DNA from: Cryptomeria japonica | Taxonomy: Eukaryota > Streptophyta > Pinopsida > Cupressales > Cupressaceae | Assembly (NCBI RefSeq): GCF_030272615.1 | Contig: NC_081411.1 | Coordinates: forward strand, 834,756,136-834,820,135 | DNA length: 64,000 nt | Direction of reading: 5' to 3' | Shown: one piece after another, positions 23,081 to 34,159 of the stretch | Numbering within the stretch: the first letter of the stretch is position 1 | Layout: every line of letters begins with the position of its first letter | Program-made: the position numbers and the translations under genes | The notes under the pieces: model-generated | What the model saw: only the letters and a program-made list of their open reading frames with translations | Database searches by the model: none | Told to the model about the DNA's origin: nothing

Positions 23081-23620
23081 TTTATCTGCATGAGTGAGTA
23101 AAATTGTTGAAGGAGAAGCAGGAAAAAAGAGAAAATTGATATAATATGGAATGATGATCTTCTTTTCCCATAGCAACAATAGACCCATTATGTATTTCAA
23201 TGATTACCATTGTATCTAGTGTGAACTCAACTCGCTTTCTAGAACTAGTGTGAGTGATATGATAAACAGATAGCAGATTAGTTGATAAAGATGGAACACA
23301 AAGGTCATCATCAAATGTTAATTTTCCCACATCAACAGACCTCTCTCATGCACTTCAATAGGAGTGTCATCACCCATTAGTATGGAAGGCATAAAACATG
23401 ACTCTAAAGAGGTAAAATCATCTTTTGAAGAAGCCATGTGGTGCAAAGCACCCGAGTCAATTATCTAAGAATTGGGTTGTGAAGCAATAGCAACTAGGGC
23501 CTTACCCTTTCCTTTCCCCTTACTCTTATCTATGTCCTTTTAAGATCCTTATAATGAACTTTTTTTGACTGAATCAAACACCTTGATATTATTCTTTTCA
23601 AGAAGATGTGAAAGGTGCTC
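23081..23620 (-). pseudogene. Element E copia protease to pre-integrase region, broken
   Basis: VPSLSTNLLSVYHITH and VEFTLDTMVIIEIHNG at 23300-23190 match the segment between protease and integrase of copia polyproteins. The region towards 23600 is too decayed to show the protease active site clearly. Confidence 0.7.
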
Positions 23621-24400
23621 AATTTGTTTCTTTAAACACATGTTCATCATGACCAGTCCTCTTACAATAAGAACACTTAACCTTCTCCTTCTTATGTTCT
23701 TCACCTTTTGACGAAGATGTTTGATTATCTTCTTTTGAAGTAAAAAATTTATTATCCTTCTTCTTCTCTCCTTGGTTATTTTGTTTCTTATCTTTCTTAC
23801 TAGACCCTTTTATGTTCTTTTGTGGCATTGATTTATAGCCAAGGCATGTGACTTAGAGGGTTTTATTATACCCATTTGAACCAATTTGTCTTGCTCCCTA
23901 GTGAACTTTGCAATAAAATCATCTAGAGAAGGCATTTTGAATGTGGTACCTAGGGCATATTTTGTAGCATAGAATGTAAAAACAAACACTGAATAGTTAG
24001 GACCAAGCTTAGAAAGAATACTCAAGATTAGTTGCTTATCATCTTTCTTGGTTTCACACTATTCCAACTACAATCTTACAGACTTGATTTTTGTGAAGAA
24101 GTTTTGTATAGTGTCAAAATTGGTTGGGTTCAATCCTATGAGTTCATTCTCCAACTGATGACCTCTTATCTCATCCTTCCTGCCAAAGAGATTTTCCAAA
24201 GTGTTCCACACTCCATTTGGTAAAGTGGCAGATTCAATGTGAAAAAGAAGGTTAGGAGAGACTAACATACACAAAGTACCAAAAGTTTCATAACATTTAT
24301 TAAACCATTTAATCTTTTTTGCAGCATCTTGAGGTTCAGTTTCAAGTCCTATAGTAACACAATGATATCCATGTGTCTTTTTAAACATATTATCATCTTA
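23619..24400 (-). pseudogene. Element E copia Gag, broken
   Basis: Open pieces 24388-24068 and 24025-23810 share a frame and are separated by one stop; 23828-23619 is in another frame. The copia gag core is visible (WNTLENLFGRKDE, FDTIQNFFTKIKSVR). The zinc knuckle reads CSYCKRTGHDEHVF, so its last cysteine is lost. A lysine-rich stretch precedes it. Confidence 0.8.
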
Positions 24401-25494
24401 GATTTTCATTCAAAATAATTATATGGTGTTAAAAGAAGAATTATAGATGCATCCATGATAGTAGAAAAGAACATTGTAATGAATCAGGAAAAGAGCAAGA
24501 AAAAAGACACACGAGACACCCCCCTTTACACTAGTCTCAGAAATCACGCCCCCCCCCCAAAAAAAAAAATATATTACAAGGTTGGCACTTTATAATTAGT
24601 GTGTTTACAAGGCCTTTTATCAGATTACAATGATTTTAAGGCTCAGATGGCCAAAAATACAAATTTTCAATACAAATAATTTGGATACAAAATCTTAAAA
24701 AATTAGCCTTATAGTTGTGTAATACTTCTCAATACCTTTCCAATAATTATTTATTTTTGAAAAAAAGAGTTGTGAGGTGAAAGATGTGACTAGTTTAAGG
24801 AAAAAATGTGGTTGATTCAACCTACAATATCTAATGGAAAAAGGTAGAATTTTTTTAATGAAACTTGTGTGGATAGAAAGTGATCATTTCCAGCTTTTCG
24901 TCAAGTACTTGTTTGCGAAAATCTAACACCCAAGGCAAAATTTGTGCAATTTTTAAGAAGGGTTTCTGAATTTGCCGACTAGAAAAATGGTTCATGCCCT
25001 ATTCAAAATGATTTTTGCAAAAAGTAATAATTTTATGGGAACAACATCAAAAACCCAAAAAAAAATCGATGTTGGGAAGAAAACCTAGAAATCGTTTTCC
25101 CTACAAATGAGTAGAAATTGGAATTATAAAGACGAAAAGAAAACATCTTTAGTAAAAACATTTCACTCTAATTTTTTTTACTTTGTCTTCCAAACTCTTA
25201 TTTTGGTGAAATAAAAGTCACTTTTGACTTTATCAAGCCTTCTGGACTCTTTGGAAATGCTAAAGAAGCCTCCAATATAACCAAAATATTGCAATCACCC
25301 ATATCTCACAAGAACACATATATATAAAAACATATTTAACTAGAAGCTTATTTTCCTTTAAATTGTTCTGATCCTCTAGGTCACACAAGAATACATGAGA
25401 AGAACATACTTGATTTTTAAGGAAAATATTAGCTATCTAAAAGTCTCAAATCTCTCAAATAAATCAAAAAAATAATGAGTTATACCAGACAACA
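24401..25494 (-). other. Element E leader
   Basis: About 1.1 kb of AT-rich sequence with long A or T runs (for example around 24550) lie between primer site and gag. I see no gene. Confidence 0.6.
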
Positions 25495-25508
25495 TGGCTT
25501 TGATACCA
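25495..25508 (-). other. Element E primer binding site, initiator-Met type
   Basis: On the minus strand, TGGTATCAAAGCC follows the LTR end TTACA. This is the usual copia site complementary to initiator tRNA-Met, with one change from TGGTATCAGAGCC. Confidence 0.85.
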
Positions 25509-26143
25509 TGTAAGATTATGCAAGAAGTGAAAATCGAGCCAGGATTTGATGTCGATCGTAGATCACATGCAACTCCAAGCAACAGATTATCAAAGACCAA
25601 AGTACATGAATGAAGATAAATCTGATATGAGAGAGAGAGAAAATAGAGACAAAAGAGAATTAGGAGAAGACTCTCACCAAGCTATCATTGAACTAATGAA
25701 GGTGAGAGTATATAGTGCTTATTATATGGAAAAATAATAATAGCATATACATCCAAGGAGTGCATTAACTCCTATTCCCCATAAAAATCAAGAGGTTTTA
25801 CCTTCTTGGTAAGTGTCAAAACATGTGACATAACCTCCTTACATGAAGATGGGAAAGGAGTTGATAAAATTGGCACATGAGGCCAAAAGAGGGTGAGACA
25901 CCCAAATACCCCATAACCCACTTAGGAAATGACAAAATAGTGGTTATGAGAGGTGGCACAACAAGCCAAAAGATGATGTGTAACTCAACTACGTATGTGA
26001 GGTGGAGAGTTACACATGTAGCTGAAGTATTTTGCCACGTGTCCTCATATTAATGACTCCTAATAACCTAAGCAAGCTTAATAATATGTGTAGGAAAAAT
26101 AAATACCCCCTAACATAAGGAAAATAAAAAACCTACACTAACA
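25509..26143 (-). repeat. Element E 5' LTR
   Basis: On the minus strand this runs from TGTTAGTGTAGG (at 26143) to CTTACA (at 25509), 635 bp. The outer edge is placed from the typical TGTTAG start, as the partner LTR is missing. The next five bases outside are AATAC. Confidence 0.7.
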
Positions 26144-27283
26144 AATACAAGAACAATATTGAAAGACATGAAATGACTCAACATAACGTGCACTAACCAA
26201 AATCTCACAATAGATTAAAAATATACAGAATGTGAGTGGATTATATATAGATAACAGAGGAGGTAAATACAACCCATAAATGATAAGTGGATCCAACTAC
26301 CAAAAATTAGTGGAGTTACACTTATGCAAGATGTAATATACCTTTATAAATGATCCATTCCTAACAATCTAAGAAAGATAAGCAAAATTGTGTCTACAAG
26401 GAAAATATAATTAATTTTAATAAAGAAAATAAAAACTTATGCTAGCACCTTCTTAAGTGTAGGTTGGATGAGTAAAAATGTGTGTCCCAATAGTTGAATA
26501 TGGATGAAGAACCCATTTAATATATTTATTTCTAAAAGAGAAGAGGACTCCTAAAGTATGAGAGAGAAAGAGTGGACTAGGTAGCTTTGAAAAAAAATTG
26601 AGTAACAACCTCATACAAGATGCATCTAAACCTATTGAGAAATTGCATAAATGTAATACACTTAACACTCAACACATACCCATAATTTCTTTTATTTTGA
26701 TCCAAATATTGAGATTGAGTTTTATAGACAAGCATCAATAGTTCATACCTACAAAAAAACTAGCAAGAGGTATTTCAGGCCATATTTCTAGTAAATTGCC
26801 TAGTTTATAATTTAGATTTCTCCCTAGATAGGTGAAGATATGTCTATTGTGAAAATATAGAACTATGAATGCCTCTCCTATTGCTTGATGTTTAGAGTGA
26901 GAAAGAGCTACCAAATTAATGAATTTCATTGCAAAGTACTATACTAGTTTCCTTGGATATGTTAAACTTTTCTCTATGTGTTCTAAGGATGGAAGCTGTA
27001 CTATAAATGAATGTTGTGAGGTACCTATTTTCATGATTAATATTTCCTCACCCAAAATAGTTGACTACTAATATTGGTTATTGTTGCAATCAAAGAGCAT
27101 TGAACTTAAAATTGGGCTACAAGGAGGAGATGTAGCAAGGAAGTGTTGAAAAATGGTTGGATTTCCTATAGGTTGTTGGATGAAAGTGTATCTTGTAAGT
27201 TTGATAGGATCAAAAACACACTAACATAAAATGCCTAGGATGAAATATTAATATAGTGTATGCTCATGTAAATTTAGATGCAA
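26144..27283. other. Unassigned AT-rich sequence
   Basis: I see no gene, repeat unit or element end here. Short ORFs of 60-71 codons on the minus strand look random. Confidence 0.5.
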
Positions 27284-27288
27284 CCTAT
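27284..27288. repeat. Target site duplication CCTAT of element F, left copy
   Basis: CCTAT here is repeated at 31121-31125, immediately outside the two LTRs. Confidence 0.92.
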
Positions 27289-28458
27289 TGTAAAAGGGAA
27301 AATTAGGTGACTTGGCAATTTGCAACGTAGAAGGAGAAATCACCAAATCACCTATTTTTTCTTGAAATGGGGAGATGCCTTTACATTCAAAAGAGGGGGG
27401 TAAATCCACTAGATTTAGTCACTAAATAGATCAGGACTGAATACTAAGTAGATTGATTGAAATGGAATGTGTTTGACCATCTTTTGTCAGTTCACTAGTT
27501 GAATTAAGACTAAGTGTTGGAAATGAAGGCAAATCCGAGAAAATGGTGAGTTGTAAATCCAAGATTTTGTTGTGCACCTGGATCTGAGAAGTATGAGATG
27601 ATTCAAAACTACTCTACAAAAACTTTCAAAAGTAGCAGGGATCATGTACAGGGACCAAGGTGCCCTCCTCTAGGTCCTCGAAAATTTCCAATCATCGAAA
27701 AGGGTTTTTCCATCTATGTATCTAAATCTTATCTTGAGAATTACACTTGTGCACCCATTTTCTGCACACATAAGGAAAGGGAAAATGTGTTGGGGATAGG
27801 GGTTTGCCTTTAGGTCAAACCCTTATTTTGGAATTAACCAAGTGGTTGAAACAATGTAATTAAAATGATTGAAAGTATAAATCCACCTCTTTGAGGGGAT
27901 GTTGAATCGACTAAAAATGAAATGCTTATACCTCCTTGTGAAGTTTTGCTTGCCTCCACATGGAATTAGGACTTCATGAATTATAATGATGATCTCCTCC
28001 TCAATGCTTAAAATCTTGACTCTATTTATGGTCTAAAGCTTGAAGGAAGACTGAAAATGATCAATTTCTCTTGAATGCTTGAATGTTTGATATCTTGGAT
28101 GCTTGAAGATCTCTTGTGTGTGCCTATTATCCTTAAATGAGAGGGTAAATCCCTCTTATATACTTTTCCCAAGGGAAAATGAATTAATTTTCCAACATGA
28201 GCCGACATGGAGGGGTTTTTCCCACTCAAATTTGAGATAGGTCAAGGGGTCAAAATAGGTCCCCATTAGGTGGCACCCTGGTCCTACCCTATTTTGGGGC
28301 AGGATCAAAGTGGCAATGAGGTGCATCTTTGAGCTAGCTAGTGTTAATGACATGTATGAGCATAATCAGGTCTCCAATCAATCCAAGAGGCGCAAACACT
28401 AAGGTGAAGACCCAAATGTGATCAAAAATTGCAAGGGGTGCAATTTTAGGATGCTACA
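27289..28458 (-). repeat. Element F 3' LTR
   Basis: 1,170 bp, plus-strand ends TGTAAAAGGG and ATGCTACA. It is a direct repeat of 29961-31120. Confidence 0.9.
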
Positions 28459-28473
28459 TTTAGCTCCCACTTT
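28459..28473 (-). other. Element F polypurine tract
   Basis: The minus strand reads AAAGTGGGAGCTAAA next to the 3' LTR, one base different from D (2354-2368). Confidence 0.75.
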
Positions 28474-29939
28474 AGCGGGAGTATGAGCTTATGCAAATAC
28501 TTGTAGTAAAGTACAAGGAGTTTGGATTGAAAGACTTTGACCATATCAAAGAGGCAAGATACACCAAGCCCCCTGTGGACTTTAGAATCTTACGACTTCA
28601 ATAATAAGGTAAAAGGGAAGATTATGAGAAAGAGAACCATGACTACAACTAGTAAGGTTCTCTTACTATGAATCATGAAAAGAAAAAATACCAAAAATTA
28701 CAAAGAAAAGACAAAGTTCACTAAGTATCTTTAAGTATCAAAAGAGAGAATCATGAGTGGAGTGTATGCCCCCACATTAAAGTGATTTCACATGCCTTAT
28801 TGGGAGAAATTTCTTTAAGGTAGGATACACCCAAAAATACAAGCACATTATCAGAATAATTTAGCTCCCCCAAGAGAGGACAAATCAAAGGATAATGAAC
28901 ACAAAACACAAAAAATGGGGTGGCTTCGCTTAACTTTGGAGTCAATATGCATTTTATGATAACTCATGTATATCATGTATATATATGTGCTTAGAATTAT
29001 CCTCATCCCCCAAAGAAAGGAAACCACCATGGAAGAAGGGAACACATGTGTCTTTTGAGTCAACATGGAAGAGGCCAAAAGAGATCTCAACGCTTTGCAT
29101 CGTCCTCAAGTAGACAACACTAGGGATAACAAATAGAAGAATAGGGAAACAAATAGAAGGATCACAAAAAAGAAAGAGAGGAGAGAAAAAGAGAATCCAC
29201 AATGCTAATGAAGCTAATCAAGCATGTCATCCTCCCCCCAATCTTGTTGATTCATTATTTCAGGAAGGTGGACAATATGCAAGAGGGGCCACATCGAGCA
29301 CAATAGATGGATCTATGACAAGTTCCAAACAAAGACCATGCTCTAGCATGATGTCTTTGTCGGTGTTCTCTCACACAAAATTTTGTCTTCTTTTGGCTAA
29401 AGGTTTAGGTTCATCTGGTATAGGTTTTGTCTCTTCTTTTAGGGAAAGATGAATGAGTTGAGGTCGGTCGCTTCTCTTTGTAATATGAAGGAGGAGGAAT
29501 TGCACCATATAAAGGAGGAATGGAATGTGTAGGAAGGAGATCGAGTCCATCATGAGGAAGAGGAATAGGTCTACCCTTAGCTTGACATTTATGAGGAGGA
29601 GCATGTCTATCCTTGGGAGGAAGAGTGGAATCATACAATCTACAAGTTCAATTTAAAATTAAAAACTAGGGTTTTTTATTTAACCACTTAATTTTAAAAA
29701 ATTTGTTGAAAATTGAACATGTAAATGAAAACTTGAATTGTAAAACTGAAATGTTCTCAGTTATAAACTATTAATCTAATTTAGACAAATCACAAGCTCA
29801 ATTTTGAATCTAAAAATAAGGGTTTTTTGAATTTAACCTCTATTTTTTTTAAAATTACAAGGAAATTAAACTTGTAATTGAAAATTTGAATTGTAAATTG
29901 CATATGAATCAAATCTGAAAATGAAAATCAGAAGGATAA
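28474..29939 (-). other. Element F interior, no recognised gene
   Basis: A short proline-rich minus-strand frame (29638-29411: YDSTLPPKDRHAPPHK) is the most protein-like part. It has no known domain and ends in a stop. The rest holds only short, overlapping ORFs. Confidence 0.5.
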
Positions 29940-29957
29940 GACATGTCGAGTTCACCA
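29940..29957 (-). other. Element F primer binding site, tRNA-Trp type
   Basis: On the minus strand, TGGTGAACTCGACATG lies three bases from the LTR end. It differs from the D site by one base in this span. Confidence 0.65.
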
Positions 29958-29960
29958 AAA

Positions 29961-31120
29961 TGTAAAGGGGCAAATTAGGTTACTTGGCAATTAGCAACAT
30001 AGAAGGAGAAATCACCAAATCACCTATTTTCGTTTGAAATGGGGAGATGCCTTTACATTCAAAAGAGTGGGGGAAATCCACTAGATTTAGTCACTAACCA
30101 GATCAGGACTAAATACTAAGTAGATTGATTGAAATGGAATGTGTTTGACCCTCTTTTGTAAGTTGACTAGTTGAATTAAGACTAAGTGTTGGAAATGAAG
30201 ATAAATCTAAGAAAACAGTGAGTTGTAAATTTGGGATTTTGTCATGCACCTGGATTAGAGAAGTATGAGATGATTTCGGAACTGCTTTGAAAACTGCCAA
30301 AAGTAGTAGGGACCAAGATGCCCTCCTCTTGGTCCTCGAAAATTTCCAATCTCCGAAAAGGGTTTTTTTGTCTCTGCATTTGAAGCTTATCCCAAGAATT
30401 ATAGCTACATGCCTATTTTCTGCACATAGAAGGAAAGGGAAATGTGTTGGGGATAGGGGTTTGCCTTTATGTCAAACCTGATTTTGGAATTAACCAAGTG
30501 GTTGAAATAATGTAATTGAAATGACTGAAAGTAGAAATCCTCCTCTTTGACAGGGTGTTGAATTGACTAAATATGAATTACCTATACCTCCTTGTAAATT
30601 TTTGCTTGCCTCCGCATGAAATTAGGACTTCATGAATTATAGTGATGATCTCCTCTTCAATGCTTGAGATCTTGACTCTATTGCTGCTCTAAAGCTTGAA
30701 GGAAGACTGAAAATGCTCAATTGCTCTTGAATGATTGATCTCTTGGATGCTTGAAGACCTCTTGTGTGTGTTTGTTATCATCAAATGAGAAGGGAAATCC
30801 CTCTTATATACTTTCCCGAAGGGAAAATGAATTAATTTTCTGACATGAGCCGACATGGAGGGGTTTTTCCCGATCAAATTTGAGATAGGCCAAGGGGTCC
30901 AAAATAGGTCCCCATTAGGGAGGACTAGGGCGCCACGCCCTGGTCCTCCACTATTTTGGGGCAGGATCAAGGTGGCAATGAGGTGCATCTTTGAGCTAGA
31001 TGGTGTTTATGACATGTATGAGCATAATCAGGTGTCCGATAGGGCCAAGGGGCACAAACACTAAGGTGAAGACCCAAATGTGATCAAAAATTGCAAGGGG
31101 TGCAATTTTAGGATGCTACA
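29961..31120 (-). repeat. Element F 5' LTR
   Basis: 1,160 bp, TGTAAAGGGG to GGATGCTACA on the plus strand, followed by the duplication CCTAT (31121-31125). Confidence 0.9.
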
Positions 31121-31952
31121 CCTATTCATCATTCATTTTGTGAATCCTTTCTCTTTATCAATGAGATTTATGCTTTCAATGTATATCACAAGTGAACTAG
31201 ATTTTATCTCCACATATGATAATATTAATGGGTGAGAATTTGATTTTAGGATAATATCAAATCATAAAAAATATAAAATGGTTTTGACTAACAAACTAAT
31301 GACATGATTTCCTCCAAGGGATAAAATCTTGTCTATGATTATAATCTAAGATATGGAACATTTGAAAGATAAAAAAAATTCTACAAATAAAAAGAGACTA
31401 AAGTGAATAAATGAAAAACCACTTTCAAAGTTATCTCAACTCACACACAAAAATAACCAAAATTTAATGTCAAAATGATATATCTCATAACTATATATTT
31501 TCTCTTCTATACTACCATTATATACATTGTAAATGTGTATCAATCTTTACATAAAGATTAAAATAATGAAAATCTTCTAGATATTCTTTTACTAAACTTT
31601 ATAATTTATTTTAAAATATAAAAAAATCATACAAAAATTACAACTTTATAATTTACTTTAATATTTTTTCTAAAAAGAATTATACAACAATTACAGCAAA
31701 TTTCATTATGATTAAAATCCTACAACTCAATTAAAAAAAGTTTTTAATCCTTTAAAAGTTAATATTATTGATGAAATAAATTATTATTAAAAGTCATCAT
31801 ATGAGATAAGTCAAGCCGCTAATATAAAGCCAAGCCCTTTAATGTCGTTTTGTACACTTGTGATGACAGAGTTTTATCGCCGTAAAAATTCATTAGATTA
31901 ACGATGTCACTGGCAAAACTCTGGTAAAAATATATGTATAATTTGATTGTCT
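31121..31952. other. AT-rich 3' flank of LURP-one-related gene 1
   Basis: This starts with the right CCTAT copy of F. It is strongly AT-rich with no gene. The stretch at 31828-31860 (AAGCCAAGCCCTTTAA) resembles the 3' flank of gene 2 at 62165 and the sequence at 40220. Confidence 0.5.
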
Positions 31953-32985
31953 TCATCCCTGAGACTTTCTGGTAATTCGGTCCAGAATAACTACAAGACA
32001 AACAATGAACGCGCAATCTATTCCGGGCTCCACCACCACTACAAACGTATCCTTCTCCATCACCGCATTTGTCGTAGTATATTTCCGCTTCATCTGCTCC
32101 ATCCAAGAACAAAAACAAAACCAGTAAAAAAAAACCTCCGATTCGTAAAATAAAACCTCCGATTTGTAAAATAACTTCTTTATACAAATGCCTACATAAT
32201 TAGCAGTTTCAATTACCTCTGCAACCACACGCTTTCCTCGATAAATTGTACAGTCGCGCTGTAAATAGCTGCCCTTTACACGGAAATCAGAGTGCTTTTG
32301 ATCGAAATTACTGAGCAGGAACACGTCAAGCACCGTCTTAAGCTGAAACATTGATGATTTTTTAGCAGTAAAGAGAAGCTTTTTGTGAGCGGAGGTGCGG
32401 CCCTTATACGCTTCCCATCTCTTGTGCATCGAAAGCTTCTGCAATATTTCTAGGGTTAGTCTCTAAGCGAATTGATTTAAGTAATCTCCCGTGCATCGAA
32501 AGCTTCTGCAATATTTCTAGGGTTAGTCTGTAAGCGAATTGATTTAAGTAATCTCCTGTGCATCGAAAGCTTCTGCAATATTTCTAGGGTTAGTCTCTAA
32601 GCAAATTGATTTAGTAATCTTCCGTGCATCGAAAGCTTCTGCAATATTTCTAGGGTTAGTCTCTGAGCGAATCGATTTAAGTAATCTCCTATGCATCGAA
32701 AGCTTCTGGAATATTTCTAGGGTTAGTCTCCAAGCGAATTGATTAAGTAATGCTGATAAATAAAAATCGCACCTTTTTTCTCATAGTTAGGAGCACATTT
32801 CCCTTGTCGTCTTGGAGAAGGCGTTTGCCATGGAAAGCAGCCACAATGAGGACGATATTTCCATTGGAATCTGTGATGATGAAATCTTTCCCTCCTTTCT
32901 GCAGTGTTAATTCGATGGGATACGGAGCGCAGAAGTATCGCCCCGCCACGACCGCCACTGTGTCATTTTCATCTTCCATTTCCAC
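31953..32985 (-). CDS. LURP-one-related protein, gene 1 (three exons)
   Basis: Exons 32985-32773, 32438-32217 and 32093-31953 join in phase 0 to give 191 residues, close to the usual size of LOR proteins. Donors are GT at 32772 and 32216; acceptors are AG at 32440-32439 and 32095-32094. Family marks are YCAPYPIELTL-like YFCAPYPIELTLQK (near residue 17), DSNGNIVL, RLLQDDKGNVLLTM, FQLKTVLDVFLLSN, and the C-terminal GIDCAFIVCLVVILD. The fold is tubby-like; Arabidopsis LURP1 is linked to defence against oomycetes, but the role of this member is unknown. The first intron carries five tandem copies of the acceptor region. A close paralog is at 62571-63311. Confidence 0.88.
32424..32756 (-). repeat. 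Five tandem 67-bp copies of the intron 1 acceptor region
   Basis: Units start at 32424, 32491, 32558, 32624 and 32691. On the minus strand each contains CCCTAGAAATATTGCAG followed by AAGCTTTCGATGCA, that is, the 3' splice site and first codons of exon 2. Only the unit at 32424 leads into exon 2. The unit at 32691 has CCAG instead of GCAG. Gene 2 has a single copy. Confidence 0.9.
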
Positions 32986-33040
32986 TTCTCTTCTCTTTGA
33001 TTTGTGTGGGAACCCGAGATAAAATAGCGGTGCAGAAGGA

Positions 33041-33049
33041 ATTTATAGG
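33041..33049 (-). promoter_or_regulatory. Probable TATA box of LURP-one-related gene 1
   Basis: The minus strand reads CCTATAAAT about 55 bases upstream of the ATG. Gene 2 has the matching TTCCTATAAAT at about the same distance. Confidence 0.6.
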
Positions 33050-33291
33050 ATTATTGTTTTGGAATATCATGCCGGCTGCATTGTTGTTGTTATGCTGGTG
33101 TCGGTTGCAGCGTTTTGGAATAATTTTTTGGAAGAAGGAATGACGAAAAAAATCCTTTATGAGATGCGAGCGTGGAATGATATTCAGTGATGCCTCCAAG
33201 ATACGATTGCCTCTTCGTTAATGGCATTCCTGGCTTTGAGTTTGACGACAACCTTGCATTTCACGTGCTTAATATATTAAAGCCTAGTCTG

Positions 33292-33433
33292 CTCGTTTGG
33301 GATAAAAGATCCTAAGTATATTATGGATATATATATAGGGGTGGGGTTAAATTGTTTACGGACTCGTTTGGGATAAAAGATGCTAAGAATATTATGGATA
33401 TATATATAGGGGTGGGGTTAAATTGTTTACGGA
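33292..33433. repeat. 71-bp tandem duplication upstream of gene 1
   Basis: Two near-identical units begin CTCGTTTGGGATAAAAGAT at 33292 and 33363. Each has a TATATATATA run and GGGGTGGGGTTAAATTG. Confidence 0.88.
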
Positions 33434-34159
33434 GTTGATGGTTATTGTCATATATGTCGGAATGATCCAACAAAAAAATTGAAGTGTAGATCTTTGATGG
33501 TTATCGTCAATTAGGTCACATTATTTATTCTAGTTATTGGTTAGGTTGTATCATGTAATCTAATCTAAATGATGCAATTGAGCCCTTTACTATAATTTTC
33601 AAAAACTTGTTTTTTCTTTATTTGGTACTTATTTCTTAGTTTGGTCATTTTAGAAGCATAATAGGACTTTCTTTAAGATGAAGGAAATGTTCAAGTGGCT
33701 TGTCTCCATGGTAATTAAGACCTTGATAAGTGACCATTTTTTTCATAAACACTAAGAACCTTATGCAAATGCATATCTAATGTAACAAGTGAATAATGTA
33801 ATGTCTAAATATAGAGTTATTGGTTTTGAATGCTCTTGAATTAGAGATTTCTCTAGATGATTCCTTTTTAGGATTTTTCCTTCTCATAATTAGTAAATAG
33901 TTGTGGTTGTTAATTTGAAATATTTAATGTGTGGGCTAAGAAGGAAAAGTAATTATCACAATAATAGTCATGTAATAAAATAGTGACTAGGTGATACGAG
34001 ATATAAATGAAGATGGGAACATAAGATCCTTGTTTGATCACTAAAATTTAGCTCATGAAATAAGTACAAAAGGTCAATTATTATATATCAAATTGATCTA
34101 TTTACAAGTTATAAATAGGCATACCTTCTAGGGATTTCATACAAGCTATAAACATGCAT
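33434..34159. other. AT-rich intergenic sequence
   Basis: No gene or repeat recognised. Confidence 0.5.

Larger units (their letters stand above)
21011..26143 (-). mobile_element. Element E: decayed Ty1/copia retrotransposon, 3' part missing
   Basis: On the minus strand the order is LTR (26143-25509), an initiator-Met-type primer site, leader, gag, protease/pre-integrase, integrase, RT. Integrase before RT is the copia order. The RNase H and 3' LTR are missing because element C interrupts the RT at 21010. Every domain carries stops or frameshifts, so this is an old copy. Confidence 0.88.
27289..31120 (-). mobile_element. Element F: short non-autonomous LTR retrotransposon
   Basis: Direct LTRs at 27289-28458 and 29961-31120 are flanked by CCTAT. 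The interior is only 1.5 kb and encodes no recognisable enzyme. Primer site next to 29961 and polypurine tract next to 28458 show minus-strand orientation. The tRNA-Trp-type primer site, the tract and the LTR end (minus strand TGTAGCATCC) are close to those of D, so D and F probably used the same helper family. LTRs differ by many substitutions and a 10-bp length difference, so it is not recent. Confidence 0.9.
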
